DNA of 64,000 nt from JAEZBP01 sp963832725 (lineage in GTDB: Bacteria > Myxococcota_A > Polyangia > Polyangiales > Sandaracinaceae), in assembly GCA_963832725.1 (NCBI GenBank), contig CAWHVG010000002.1:682001-746000 (forward strand), in the 5' to 3' direction. The notes under the pieces were generated by a model. That model did no database searches. It was not told the origin of the DNA and saw only the letters and a list, made by a program, of their open reading frames with translations. The translations under genes were made by a program, and so were the position numbers. Position 1 is the first letter of the stretch. Each line of letters begins with the position of its first letter. This document shows, one piece after another, positions 27,130 to 37,624 of the stretch.

Positions 27130-28992
27130 ATGGCCAACGAGGTTCCGACGGGCGAGCCGCTCGTGACGCATTCCCCGGCGTTCCGACTGCGCCGCTTCGT
27201 GAACTGGTTCCCGCTCGGGCTGACGTACGCGCTGCTCTACATGGGCCGCTACAACCTGACGGTGGCCAAGACCTCCCTCGGTCAGCTCATGACCAAGGAG
27301 GACTTCGGCTACATCTTCGGCGTCGGCACCATCACGTACGCGCTCGCGTTCCTGATCAACGGTCCGCTGATCGACCGCATCGGTGGCCGGCGCGGCATGC
27401 TGATCGGCTCGGGCGGCGCGTTCCTCGCCAACGCGGCGATGGGCGTCTACCTCCACGGCGTCGTCACCAGCGACGATCCCGGCCAGGCGCCGCTCCGCCT
27501 CGTGTTCAGCCTGCTCTACGCGGTGAACATGTACTTCCAGAGCTACGGCGCGGTGTCGATCGTGAAGGTCAACGCGCACTGGTTCCACGTCGGCGAGCGC
27601 GGTGGCTTCTCGGGCATCTTCGGCACGATGATCTCGAGCGGCATCTTCCTCGCGTTCACGGTGAACGCGTGGCTGCTCGATCTGGCCGAGGGCTGGTGGC
27701 CCGGCTCGTCCGCGCCGTCGCGGGCGTGGGTCGTCTTCGCCGTCCCGGCCGTGCTCTTGGCCCTCTTCTTCGTCATCGAGCTCGTCATCCTGCGCGACAG
27801 GCCGAGCGGCGCCGGCCACGAAGACTTCGACACCGGTGACGCGTCGAGCGGCGACGACGACACGCCGACTCCCGCAGCGGAGCTCTTCAAGCGCATCCTG
27901 ACCAACCCGGTCATTCTCACCGTGGCGTTCATCGAGCTGTGCACCGGCGTGCTCCGCAACGGGGTGATGCACTGGTTCCCGATCTACGTGAAGGAGATCT
28001 GGGCGCTGCCGGGCGACCACATGCTCCGCTACGGCTCCTGGGACAACGTCCCGCTGATCGGGGGCTGCTTCGCCACCGCCGCGGTGAGCTGGGTGATCGC
28101 GTACTTCTCGAAGGGGAAGCTGCGGCCCTATCTGATCATCGGCGGCGCGCTCGCGTTCCTCGTGCCCTTCTTCCAGGGTGGCTGGGGCGGCCTCTTGATG
28201 GTCGCCGGCATCATCGGCGGCAACGTCGCCGGCTGGGTCTCGGACCTCTTCTTCCAGAGCCGGCGCGGCCCGGTGGCGGCGGTTCTCTATCTGATCCTGC
28301 TCCTGTGTACGATCGGCATGGGCTTCACGTTGGCCAAGCCGACCAACGTGGTCATGCGCGCGGCCGACGACAGCGGCTTGCAGGCCGGCGACGAGATCGT
28401 CTCCATCGCCGGCGAGGACGACATCCACGGCTGGGCCGACGTGCGCGACGCCGTCTCCTGCTGGGAGCCGCGCTGCGAAGGCTCGCGCTGGAACCCGGTC
28501 GGCTGCAACTGCTCCACCGACGCTGCGGTTCCCGAGCGCCCGCCGGTGCAGGAGGGCCGGCCCATCCCCGCCCGCGTTCGCCGCGACGGTCAGGTCGTCG
28601 ACGTCGAGCTGCCGGACCCGGCGCCGGTGCAGCGCGCCGGCGAGGCTGGGCAGGCCACCCGTTTGCTCGCCGCGCGTCCCCGACTCCCGCTGAGCCCCTG
28701 GGTGCTCGGCGCGGTCGTCTTCTTGATCAGCGTCTGCGTGATCGGCACGCACGGGGTGCTCAGCGGCACGGCCACCATGGACTTCGGCGGCCGAAAGGGC
28801 GCGGCGACGGCCGTCGGCGTCATCGACGGGTTCGTGTACCTCGGCACGGCAATCCAGTCCTTCAGCCTCGGCTACCTGACCACCCGCGACTGGTCCTACT
28901 GGCCGTGGTTCCTCGTGCCCTTCGCGGTGATCGGCTTCGTGCTCTCGCTGCGGATCTGGAACGCCAAGCCCAAGGGCAAGCCCGCACACTGA
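27130..28992 (+). CDS. MFS transporter (GlpT/UhpT-like) with inserted PDZ domain
   Basis: The 620-residue membrane protein starts LTYALLYMGRYNLTVAK and has GPLIDRIGGRRGM (MFS motif A), as in organophosphate:phosphate antiporters. NVAGWVSDLFFQSRRGP is the second-half motif A. Two extra hydrophobic segments (residues about 305-350) precede that motif. Between TM9 and TM10, residues about 405-500 form a soluble insert with a PDZ-like core (DDSGLQAGDEIVSIAGED) and three Cys. By MFS topology this loop is periplasmic. PDZ domains bind protein C-termini, so the transporter may be coupled to a partner. ATG 27130 fits the expected N-terminus. Confidence 0.82.
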   Translation: MANEVPTGEPLVTHSPAFRLRRFVNWFPLGLTYALLYMGRYNLTVAKTSLGQLMTKEDFGYIFGVGTITYALAFLINGPLIDRIGGRRGMLIGSGGAFLANAAMGVYLHGVVTSDDPGQAPLRLVFSLLYAVNMYFQSYGAVSIVKVNAHWFHVGERGGFSGIFGTMISSGIFLAFTVNAWLLDLAEGWWPGSSAPSRAWVVFAVPAVLLALFFVIELVILRDRPSGAGHEDFDTGDASSGDDDTPTPAAELFKRILTNPVILTVAFIELCTGVLRNGVMHWFPIYVKEIWALPGDHMLRYGSWDNVPLIGGCFATAAVSWVIAYFSKGKLRPYLIIGGALAFLVPFFQGGWGGLLMVAGIIGGNVAGWVSDLFFQSRRGPVAAVLYLILLLCTIGMGFTLAKPTNVVMRAADDSGLQAGDEIVSIAGEDDIHGWADVRDAVSCWEPRCEGSRWNPVGCNCSTDAAVPERPPVQEGRPIPARVRRDGQVVDVELPDPAPVQRAGEAGQATRLLAARPRLPLSPWVLGAVVFLISVCVIGTHGVLSGTATMDFGGRKGAATAVGVIDGFVYLGTAIQSFSLGYLTTRDWSYWPWFLVPFAVIGFVLSLRIWNAKPKGKPAH

Positions 28993-29024
28993 TTGGCGCG
29001 TGACCCGCGCTTCGGACCGGAGCT

Positions 29025-29045
29025 CCCCTCCCGCTGCGGGAGGGG
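29025..29045 (+). terminator. GC-rich hairpin after the MFS gene
   Basis: cccctcccg-ctg-cgggagggg forms a perfect 9-bp stem with a 3-base loop, 33 bases after the MFS stop. No T-run follows, so it may end transcription only weakly or protect the 3' end. Confidence 0.4.
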
Positions 29046-29141
29046 CTGGAGGGCTCGCAGTCGAGTGATCGACACCGACCCTCTTCGGTCTGGTTTTCCC
29101 GTTCCTACTCGTTGCCGCGACGGGGGATAGCTCCCGATCGG

Positions 29142-30218
29142 ATGCAGCGGGAGCGAGCGCGGCGGGGGGTGTACATGATCGCCGCGGCCGTGGTGATCCT
29201 GGCGGGGCTCCGCGCCGCGGCCGAGATCGTGGTGCCCATCCTGCTCGCGTTCTTCCTGGCGTTCGTCAGCTCGCCGCTGGTCTTCCGCCTGGGACGTGCC
29301 CGGATGCCCTACCGGTTGGCGGTCGCGCTCGTCCTACTCCTGCAGGTCGGCGTGCTGACCATCCTCGGTGTGCTGGTCGCGCGCAGCGCGGGCGAGCTCC
29401 AAGCCCGGCTCCCGGTGTTGCGCGACCGGATCGGCGACGCGCAGGACGAGCTGGTCCAGTGGCTGGCGCTGCACGGCGGGCTGCGCGCGCACGAAGCCGC
29501 CAATCTCGTCGACACCGGCTCCATCGTCGACCGCGTCGCCGACGCCGCGCTGAAGCTCGGCTCCCTCCTCGGCAGCGGCGTCCTGATGGTGCTCGTCCTC
29601 GCGTTCACCCTCTTCGACGCCTCGCGCTTGTGGCGCCTGCTCGACGCGCACATCTCGGACGGCGACGACGAGCACCTCATCTCCCGCGTCTCGGTCGAGG
29701 TGAACCGCTACCTGAGCATCAAGACCAGCATCAGCCTCCTGACCGGCGTCTTGCTCGGCCTCTGGTGCATGGCGCTCGGCGTCGACTTCCCGCTCCTCTG
29801 GGCCCTGCTCGCGTTCCTGCTCAACTACGTGCCCAACGTCGGCTCCATCATGGCCGCGATCCCGCCGATCCTGGTCGCCTGGATCATGCAGAGCCCCGGC
29901 GTCGCCGTCCTGGTGGCCGCCGGCTACGTCAGCGTGAACATGATCCTGGGCAACATCATCGAGCCCAAGCTCATGGGCAGCGCGCTCGGCATTTCGCCAT
30001 TGGTGGTGATCCTCTCGATCGTCCTCTGGGGCTGGCTGCTCGGTCCGATCGGCGCGCTCCTGAGCGCACCGCTGACGATGATCGTGAAGATCGCGCTCGA
30101 CAACACCCGTGAGTGGGCGTGGGTGGCGGACCTGATGAGCAACCCGACGGGCCGCGACGAGCGGCCAATCCCGTCGCCGCGCGAGGAGCGAGACGGCCAG
30201 CCAGCGCAGCCGAGGTAG
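29142..30218 (+). CDS. AI-2E-family transporter
   Basis: The 358-residue membrane protein has about eight hydrophobic segments and the family marks VVPILLAFFLAFVSSPLV, a soluble helical region (ARLPVLRDRIGDAQDEL) and the conserved C-terminal block LLNYVPNVGSIMAAIPP, GNIIEPKLMGSALGISPLVV and LLGPIGALLSAPLTM. Members are proposed to export autoinducer-2 or exchange Na+/H+; the role here is unknown. ATG 29142 is preferred; a TTG at 29112 would add ten unlikely residues. The charged C-terminal tail is disordered. Confidence 0.87.
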   Translation: MQRERARRGVYMIAAAVVILAGLRAAAEIVVPILLAFFLAFVSSPLVFRLGRARMPYRLAVALVLLLQVGVLTILGVLVARSAGELQARLPVLRDRIGDAQDELVQWLALHGGLRAHEAANLVDTGSIVDRVADAALKLGSLLGSGVLMVLVLAFTLFDASRLWRLLDAHISDGDDEHLISRVSVEVNRYLSIKTSISLLTGVLLGLWCMALGVDFPLLWALLAFLLNYVPNVGSIMAAIPPILVAWIMQSPGVAVLVAAGYVSVNMILGNIIEPKLMGSALGISPLVVILSIVLWGWLLGPIGALLSAPLTMIVKIALDNTREWAWVADLMSNPTGRDERPIPSPREERDGQPAQPR

Positions 30219-30422
30219 CGCTCCGATCGGCTGCCAGTACTGGTTCCCCGCTCGAACCTCGAGTTGCCGTTTCTCGTGGTCGTGCAGTCGCCGTCGACGC
30301 CGGCGGTACGGAGCAGCGGCTTCGTCGAGCGGGGGCGTGCTTCGACGCTCGTCCCCGCGGTTCGTCCGGCGGGCCAGCGACGGCGCGGAAGAGCCCGGTC
30401 GGCCACACGGCGCGACCGGACC

Positions 30423-30908
30423 TCAGCCGAGGTGGATCTGGTCGCCGTCGATGTGCGTGTCCTTCTTCGCCTTGATGCGCACCCGCTCCGCGAGCGTCCG
30501 GAACGCCTTCTTGGCGACGATGCGCACGTGGCCCGCGCGGAGCTGCGAGAGCTCCTCGACGTCCCGGTAGACGTCCTTTGCGCGCTCGAGAATGCGCCCC
30601 GCGTGTGTCTCCATGACCTGGACGGCCGTCACAAGCCGCTGCGCGCGCATCGAGATGGTCGGACCCTCGATGCTGACGCCCGCGCTCCCTGCGATGCGAA
30701 CGCGACCGCGGTCCGCGCGCAGCTCGAGATCGCCCTCCGGGATCACGATGCTCGTCACGCCTGCGTTCTCGTGGAGCTCGAACACCAACCGCCCACGCGC
30801 ATCGCGTACCGTGATCGCGTCGCCGTCCTGCCGCCGCTCGAGCGTCGCCGCCGCGCCCGTGCGCGACACAATCTGCTCCACCTGCTCGATGCCCACCCCG
30901 TCGCCCAC
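30423..30908 (-). CDS. DUF3540 protein of a type VI secretion cassette
   Basis: This 161-residue protein begins at GTG 30908. A beta-rich repeat region (IVIPEGDLELRADRGRVRIA, GSAGVSIEGPTISM) is followed by helices (AGRILERAKDVYRDVEELSQ) and the usual ending of the family (KKDTHIDGDQIHLG). DUF3540 genes occur beside vgrG, DUF2169, DUF4150 and pentapeptide genes, as here. They are thought to help spike or effector assembly. It diverges from vgrG across 75 bp. Unlike its neighbours it has no frameshift. Confidence 0.85.
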   Translation of the reverse strand: MGDGVGIEQVEQIVSRTGAAATLERRQDGDAITVRDARGRLVFELHENAGVTSIVIPEGDLELRADRGRVRIAGSAGVSIEGPTISMRAQRLVTAVQVMETHAGRILERAKDVYRDVEELSQLRAGHVRIVAKKAFRTLAERVRIKAKKDTHIDGDQIHLG

Positions 30909-30983
30909 TGTGACAGCTTAGCAGCCGTCCATTGTCGGCGGCTCGCCGAATCGGCATGCTACCGACAGACACGGAGGGCGGGC

Positions 30984-32480
30984 ATGGCCGAAGTCAGTGG
31001 GGACGCGAGGTACACGGTAGCGTTCGAGTGCTCGGGGCTGGACGACCCGGACGCGCTCGTCGTGACCCAGATGCGTGGCCGCGAGGAGGTCTCGAGGCCC
31101 TACATGTTCGACCTCGTGTGTCGTCCGCGCGCAGGAGCCAATCTTCCTCGACGACTTCCAGGCCATCCTGGACGGCACCTGCACCATCAGCTTCGGACCG
31201 GACCGCGAGCACCCAATCCACGGCGTAGTGCGGCAGCTCGAGGTGCTCCCCGCGCGCGACCTGGAAGAGGTCGCGTACCGCTTCCGCGTCATGCCGCGAT
31301 TCGTCGACACGAAGCTGACGCGAGGCTCCTGGATCTACCAGGAGCTCGAGCCGAAGGACATCATCACCAAAGCGCTGGCCGACATCCTCCCGGAGGGTGC
31401 GACCTTCGTCGACGGCGAGGACTTCGAGCTCCAGCTCGACGGCTCGTACACCGCGCGCGAGTACATCGTGCAGTTCGAGGAGTCAATCTTCGACTTCGTG
31501 TCTCGGCAGGCCGAGCACTGGGGCATCTTCTACATCTTCGATCACGTCGGCGACAAAGAGCGCGTCGTCTTCGCCGACACGAACGACCACTTCCCCCAGC
31601 TCGCGGGGTTCGAGTCGATCACGTGCGACGACCGCATGGGCGCCGTCGACTCCACCGAGCACATCTTCAGCATCTCGGCGACGCAGCGCGTCGTGCCCCA
31701 TCAGGTCTCCCTCCGCGACTACAACTACCGCATCCCGTCGGTCGAGCTGGTGACGCCGATGACCCCCGTCGACGAAGTGGGCATCGGCGACGTCCACGTC
31801 AGCAACGAGCACTTCTGGACGCCGGCCGAGGGGGCCGCGGTCGCCGGGATCCGCGCCGAGGAGATGTATCAGCACAAGATGCGGATGACGGCCCGCAGTC
31901 GCGTGCGCGGGCTGCGAGCCGGTCATCGATTCAGCCTGACCGGTGGGACGCCGGAGATCCTGGGCCTCGCGCGCGACTACGTCGTCGTCGCGGTCGACCA
32001 TCACTTCTCGACCCGGACAGCGAAGGTGGCGGCGACCAGATGCCCTACCACAACACCCTGACCTTGCTCCCCTACGAGGTCGCGTACCGCCCGGATCGCC
32101 TGACGCCCAAGCCCCGTATCCATGGCATCACGCACGCGCGGATCGACACCGAGAGCAGTGATGACGGGGTGAACGCCCCGGTGGACGACTTCGGCCGCTA
32201 CAAGGTCGTCATGCCCTGGGACGTGGCCGGCAAGACGGGCGGCAAGGCGACCTGCTGGATCCGCGTCGCGACGATGAGCGGCGGCGGCGGCTACGGCTTC
32301 CACCAGCAGTACCACGTGAACAACGAGGTCGCGATCTACCACCTCCACGGTGACCCGGATCGACCCATGATCTGCGCGGCGCTCCCGAACCACGAGGAGA
32401 TGCCGATGGTGACCTCGCAGAACGCGAACCGACAGGTCATCGCCACTCGCGGTGGAGCGTCGTTCACCTTCAGTGACTGA
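30984..32480 (+). pseudogene. vgrG: Type VI secretion spike protein VgrG, frameshifted
   Basis: ATG 30984 has GGAGG seven bases upstream. Domain order: gp27-like N-domain (DALVVTQMRGREEVSRPYMF), then in a second frame from about 31135 ISFGPDREHPIHGVVRQLEV, EYIVQFEESIFDFVSRQAEH, GIFYIFDHVGDKERVVFADT. From about 32030 the first frame returns with RPDRLTPKPRIHGITHARID, DDFGRYKVVMPWD (gp5 OB-fold). The first break is a one-base gain (ATC to AATC), the second a loss or +2. The protein stops at ASFTFSD, before the gp5 beta-helix/DUF2345 spike usual in VgrG. It would form the puncturing tip that carries effectors. Confidence 0.82.
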
Positions 32481-32598
32481 AGCTCGCTGCCGACGATGAG
32501 GGGAGCGCGGCGGCGGCTCTCGGCCGCGGACGAGCGCGCGGCGAACGAGGTCGTCTGGGACGCGTGGCGAAGGTTCGTGGTGCACGCGCGAAGCGGCG

Positions 32599-33240
32599 GT
32601 GCTCCCGCGCGATCTCGCGGTCGTGGTCTTCCGCTGCGGTTCGTGCCGGCAGCACCGCCCGCTGGGCTTCGTCTTCACCCACTCGCCCTACTTCGGCGAA
32701 GCGGGCGCGCCGGCCTATCGCGAGGCGCGCGAGCTCTCGACGTTGCTCGAGGAGCTCTCGACGCGCCGGCATCCGCTCGTCTCGAAGGAGGACTACGAGG
32801 CGATGCGCGACTGCGGGTGTCGTGGCCCGAGGCACCGCGTCCAGCCCGTCGGCGCTGCGCTCTTCCACGCCATGATCGGCACCGGCGCCCACCTCATGGC
32901 GGGGCTCTATCACGGCGAGCGGGAGCTCGCGCGCTACCCGCCGACGGGCTCCCGGAGGTCATCGGCGAGGAAGAGCATCGCCGCCCGCTTCGGCCGGCCC
33001 GTCTCGCTCTTCCCGGCGTGGAGAGCCGTGCTGAGTGCCGAGCCCGGTGCGCACGTCCAGGCGGAGGCTGGGGTCCACCTCATCTCGGCGGACGCCGAGC
33101 CCGGCGCGCTCGAGGGCGCGGCGCAGGAGATCGCCGGCGGCCGTTCCAACCTCGTCTTCGAGGTCGACGCCAAGACCGTCCGCGGCGCGGCCTGGCCGCC
33201 CGATCTGCGCGAGGCTGGCGACGCGGTCGAGTGCGGGTGA
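32599..33240 (+). CDS. Hypothetical protein of the VgrG cassette
   Basis: A 213-residue frame from GTG 32599. It has a CGSCRQHRPLGFVF segment (CxxC), DCGCRGPRHRVQP and a hydrophobic stretch (ALFHAMIGTGAHLMAGLYH). No family is recognised. Bases 32496-32590 encode ANEVVWDAWRRFVVHARSGG in another frame, so the real start may be ATG 32496 with an indel near 32600. The stop overlaps the next ATG (TGATG). By position it may be an effector or chaperone of the spike. Confidence 0.5.
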   Translation: MLPRDLAVVVFRCGSCRQHRPLGFVFTHSPYFGEAGAPAYREARELSTLLEELSTRRHPLVSKEDYEAMRDCGCRGPRHRVQPVGAALFHAMIGTGAHLMAGLYHGERELARYPPTGSRRSSARKSIAARFGRPVSLFPAWRAVLSAEPGAHVQAEAGVHLISADAEPGALEGAAQEIAGGRSNLVFEVDAKTVRGAAWPPDLREAGDAVECG

Positions 33241-34302
33241 TGTCCGCCTCGCGCTGGTGGTCGAGCGCAGTCGCATACGGCATCAGCTCGACACTCTCTC
33301 TGCGCGCCTGGGTGGAGGCGCGGCTCGACGATCAGGGTCCCGATCGCATGGTGGTGCTCGATCGCGGCGTCCCGCTCGCGCTGCGTCCCTCGCTCGTCGC
33401 GGCGGCGATGGGACGCTTCGGCCGCACGCTGGCCGAAGCGTGCGCCCACACCCTCGAGATCGCGCTCTTCGAAGCAGCGCGCGCGCGCCAGCTCGTGGTC
33501 GCGGCGGCGCAGCTGCGTCCCGGATCAGCAGTGGCAGATCGAGGACGGGATGTTCCAGTGCCTCGGACCGGATGGACGACCGGGACGCAGCGTGGATGCG
33601 GTCGAGCTCGCGCGCCGGCTCGGACCGGACGACCCGCAGCTGGCGCGGGAGCTCGCCTTCCTCGCGGACGCGTTGCCGAGCTGGGCCGATCCCGCCCGCA
33701 CGTGCCCGTGCGGCGCACCGGCGAGCGTCCAGAGGCGGCTCGTCGCCGCGAGCTTCGTCGACAGGTTCGCGGAGGAGAACGACGACGCGCTCCCCGTGGT
33801 CCTGAACTGCGGTCCGGACGAGGACCACCCCGAGGTGGCCGAGGTCGTCGCCGTCGGATGCGACCGGCATCTGCGCTTCCTCGCCGCCTCCGAGCTCGAG
33901 CGGATGGGGCTCGAACTCTCGCAGCTCCGGAGCCGCCTGGAGCTCGACCGCGGGCAGGCGACCTTCCGTGCTCGGGTGGGAACGGTCGAGGCGATGGGTA
34001 TGAGAGCGCTCTGGGTGCGCGGGCCATACGCCGCGAGCATCATCATGGAGGACGGCTGGGCGGCGTCGCTCGCGGCTGCGGCGGACGCCCCGATCGCCGC
34101 CGGCGAAGCGCACCTGGGCCTCGCGCTCGGCCCCGATGTCGCCGTGATGGTCGAGGTCGGGGTCACCGACGACGCCCGCTCCGCCGTCATCGCCTCGGCG
34201 GCGAGGCAGGCCGGACTCTCCAGTCCTCGAGGCGGTGGTTTCGTCGTGTCGGTAGAGGTGGACTTGCGCGCCGACCCCGTCGGGAAGCTGGACCGTGGTT
34301 GA
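33240..34302 (+). pseudogene. Hypothetical protein of the VgrG cassette, frameshifted
   Basis: The gene opens at ATG 33240 (MSASRWWSSAVAYGISSTLS), overlapping the previous stop by one base. At 33522-33526 one extra G before GATC breaks the frame. Deleting it gives LRPDQQWQIEDGMFQCLG and a continuous product of about 353 residues. Later parts include ARTCPCGAPASVQRRLVAAS, VVLNCGPDEDHPEVAEVV and a beta-rich C-terminus. No domain is recognised. The conserved coupling with neighbours suggests a cassette function, perhaps spike cargo handling. Confidence 0.55.
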
Positions 34303-34353
34303 GGAGCGCGACTCACCATAGCTCTCTCTCGAAACGTCGTGCATACTGCCTCC

Positions 34354-34773
34354 ATGTTCCCGGGGTCGAGCAAAGGGGGCGGACAGTGCGCGGCCGGGGG
34401 TGGGGCGCCGATCGACGTCTGCAAGATCCCTGCGCCGCCCGCACCCTTCGCCCCGTCGCCCTTCCCGAACATGGCCCAGTGCCCGGCATTCTCGGGGCAG
34501 TCGGGAAAGGTGAAGCTCTGTGGCTCACCGGGTCTCACCAAGAGCTCGAGCGCCTCGACCAGCCAGGGCGACGAGGGCGGGGTCCTCAAGGGCCTCGCCG
34601 CGCCCTTCCAGATGGGCAAGGTCGAGTACAAGCTGGCCTCGAGCAAGGTGAAGTACGAGGGCAAGCCCGCGGTGACGGTCACGAAGATGACCGCCCACAA
34701 CGGTGCCAGCCCGAACGCGCCGCCGGGGCTGCAAGTCGCTCCGAGCCAGACCAAAGTCATCATCATGATGTGA
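34354..34773 (+). CDS. DUF4150 PAAR-like spike-tip protein
   Basis: The 139-residue protein shows the DUF4150 pattern: APIDVCKIPAPPAPFAPSPF, PNMAQC, KVKLCGSPGLTKSSSAS, SQGDEGG and VKYEGKPAVTVTKMTAHNG. The fold is a short PAAR-like beta cone that sharpens the VgrG tip and can bear effectors. GTG 34339 could add five residues. It lies 52 bp after the previous stop and 36 bp before the next start, and it is one of few intact genes in the cassette. Confidence 0.8.
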   Translation: MFPGSSKGGGQCAAGGGAPIDVCKIPAPPAPFAPSPFPNMAQCPAFSGQSGKVKLCGSPGLTKSSSASTSQGDEGGVLKGLAAPFQMGKVEYKLASSKVKYEGKPAVTVTKMTAHNGASPNAPPGLQVAPSQTKVIIMM

Positions 34774-34808
34774 GAGGGGGGCGCGGCCCGCGCCCGATGG
34801 AGGACGCG

Positions 34809-36370
34809 ATGGGGTTTGCGACGATCTATCACCCGACGGGCTCGAGCACCATCGTCGCGGGTGACGGAGCGGTCACCGGGATCTCGGCGACGACGGCGGC
34901 CGAGCTCTTCGAGCACGCGACCGGCGACAGTCGACTTCGAGTCGGAGAGCAGCCTCTGGGTCCAGGCAGCCGGCGACGGCGGCATCGTCTGCACCGGCTC
35001 GCTCACCGCCGGTACGACCGGAAACATGAGTCCACGGCGGGCGGCGACGTCTCGATGTTCGCCGGGGCCGGTGCGAGCGCGAACCTGGGCGGTCCGAACG
35101 GGCCCGGCCGGACCGCCGAAGCCGGCGCCGGAGCCGTGCGCGGACACGGCGTCCAAGGTCGGCATCGCGAACATCGGCAATGCCGCCGCATCCGCTGTCT
35201 TCAGCGGGGCAGAGGCGGTAGAGAAAATTGGTGAGAAGGGCGTCTCCAAAGCGGCGAAAGCATACAAGGCCGCGCAAGCAGGATGGAAAGCGCTCAAGGT
35301 CGTCGGCTCCGGCGTCGGAACTGCGAACCCGAAGTGGGGCGAGAAGATCGAGCAGATCGGGAAAGCCGGCGACGTGCTCCTCAGGCCCGGGCGGGCTCGA
35401 GAGCATTCCCGGTCGAGCGGCGTCCGGATACCAAGCCGACCAGATCTGCACAAGACCGAGCACGAGCGAGAGAAAGCGGCCGAAGCACGACAAAGAGCGA
35501 AAGGAAGCGGCCTCCGAGCGAGATGAGCATCGAAAAGAGGCCGAAGAGAACGCGAAAGAGCGAGACAAGACCATCGACGAGAGGGTGGAGGCCGAACACA
35601 AGGCGATCGAGGACGCCGAAAAGGACGGGAAGCTGACGTCGACCCAGGCGGCCCGAAGAAAAAGGCCGTGGACGAATCAGGCCGCGCTCGATCACGCGAA
35701 GGTGGCTGCGGATCTCGGAAAGCATCTCGAGGAGGGCACCGCGAGCAAACAGGGGGCCGACGGCGGGGGGGCGGAGCTGGCAGCGGCGAGGGAGCGGGTG
35801 GTGGCGGCTCGAAGATCATCGGCAAAGCACCCGGCGGGATCGAGTTCACCACCGACGGTGACATCAAGGGCATCGCGCTCAGCTCGATCGAGTTCCAGGC
35901 GGCCGTGAGCATCGGCGCGAAGGCGGGTGTGAACATCGAGACCTGCTCGATGATGTATGAGACGTTCGCCACGGTCGCTGCGGAGATGATCGGGGGAGCG
36001 CGCGCCGAGGTGAAGTCGGCTGGAAAAGCTGTGCTGGAGGGGCGAGCAAAGTTCGAAGTTACGTCGAGCGGCGAGGGTGAGATCAAGGCACCTTTGCTCA
36101 AGATTCACTCCCCGCTCGCCACCATCGAGGGCGGCAAGCTCACCGTGAAGAGCGCGTTGATCCAGGAGAACGGGGCGTTGTTCAAGAAGGGCGTGTCGAT
36201 GCTCGACAATCTGAAGGTGAAGGGCTACACCCACCTGAATGGTGGCCTGGCGGTGAAGAAAGGGGCCAACGATCGATGGTGGGGTGACAGTCAGCAAGAC
36301 GTTCCAGGTCAGGGAAGGCTGCAAGCTCAAAGCAGAGCTGAAGGTTTTCGGCGGAGCGGAGATCGGCTGA
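34809..36370 (+). pseudogene. Large cassette protein with coiled-coil and beta-helical parts, multiply frameshifted
   Basis: ATG 34809 follows GGAGG by six bases. Coherent pieces in alternating frames are MGFATIYHPTGSSTIVAGDG, VDFESESSLWVQAAGDGGIV, VSMFAGAGASANLGGPNG, VGIANIGNAAASAVFSGAEA, a charged coiled coil (RKEAEENAKERDKTIDERVE) and a beta-rich end (FTTDGDIKGIALSSIEFQAA, ATIEGGKLTVKSALIQENGA, VSKTFQVREGCKLKAEL). At least six indels separate them; the end is TGA 36368-36370. The C-terminal repeats resemble a spike-type beta-helix and may complement the short VgrG. The family is not named. Confidence 0.5.
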
Positions 36371-36444
36371 TGTCAAGTTGGGAGTAGGGCAATGCTCGAG
36401 AGGTCGTTGCGCTCCTGGCGCAGCGTTCGGCTGAGGCTCGTTGA

Positions 36445-37624
36445 ATGCGCGTCTACAACGACACGCCGTTCCAGTTCTCGATGATGCACTGGGAGGTGGA
36501 GCCCAGGCGTCCCTTCGGCTTTTTCTTCTTCAAAGGCGACCTTCGACATCGTCCACGAGGGGAGCGTGCGCGCTCGCCGCGGAGCAGGCGCTCTTCACCG
36601 GACCGGTCCCCTACGACGATGGCGGCGCATCCAGCTTGATGTTCGAGACCGAGCTCGGGATCTTCAAGCCGAGGTCAGAGTGGTACCTGAAGGGGAGCGC
36701 GCATGCCGTCGGTGACCGCCCCGCGACCATCGTGCCGGTGCGGGTGAAAGTAGGGCCCGCTGGAGAAGCGGCTCGCGGTCTGGGGCGACCGCTACTGGAA
36801 GCGGAGCATGCTGGGTGCCGCGCCCAGTGAGCCGGCGCCCTTCACCCGCATGCCGCTCCGCTGGGAGCGCAGCTTCGGTGGACCGGGCAACAAGGCGAAC
36901 CCGGTCGGTCGCGGGACGCGCGTGCTCGAAGAGGAGAGCGGCCTCGTACCGCTGCCGAACATCGAGGACCCGAGCCGGCCGGTCGTCTCGCGCGACGACG
37001 CGCCGCCACCGGCGGGGATGTTTCCCATCCTCCCCACCTGGCCAGCCGCAGCTCGCTGACCGGCACCTACGACCGAGCCTGGCTGAAGAGCGCTGGCCCT
37101 ACTTCCCGGCGGACTTCGATCTCGGCGTTCTTCATGTGCGCGCCGCCCGACCAGCAGATGCCGGGCCGCTGGCGAGGCGACGAGACGATCGAGCTCGCGG
37201 GGCTGCACCCGGAGCCACGCCAGCGCCCACACCCGGCTGCCGGGGCTGCGCGCCCGCTGCTTCGTCCAGCGAGTCGGGGCGAACGGCGAGCATCCCCCGC
37301 GTCCCGAGGACGCGGGCGCCGAGGCGATCCGCGCGCTGGGCCCCCGCCGCTCGTGGAGGTGCCGCTGCTCTTCGACACCATCGTGATCGACACTGACGCG
37401 TGGCAGGTCCAGTGCATCTGGCGAGGTGGCTGCGACGTCGCCGACGATCACTTCTCGGACATCGCGCGTCTGTTCTTCGTTCACGAGCCCATCGAGCCGA
37501 GACGCGCCCGCACGCGCACTACGAAGCGTGGCTGCTGCGCAAACTCCTCGAGAAGGCCGAAGAAGCCGACGAGATGGAGGCCGAAGAGCTGGCGGCCGAC
37601 CCGAAGCGAGGCTGGTGCCGGTGA
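36445..37624 (+). pseudogene. DUF2169 protein (VgrG/effector adaptor type), multiply frameshifted
   Basis: ATG 36445 opens MRVYNDTPFQFSMMHWEVEP and RPFGFFFFKATFDIVHEG (after removal of one A). Then LFTGPVPYDDGGASSLMFET, FKPRSEWYLKGSAHAVGDRP, RMPLRWERSFGGPGNKANPV, GLVPLPNIEDP, CAPPDQQMPGRWRGDETIEL and FDTIVIDTDAWQVQCIWRGG appear in changing frames, in the order typical of DUF2169. The end is KLLEKAEEADEMEAEELAAD. About seven indels are needed. Family members occur beside vgrG and pentapeptide genes and are thought to load or adapt effectors on the spike. Confidence 0.75.

Noticed and set aside
26248..28989. 913-codon open frame on the minus strand across the HAD and MFS genes
   Set aside because: Antisense shadow of two genes with clear motifs; no start, signal or family mark.
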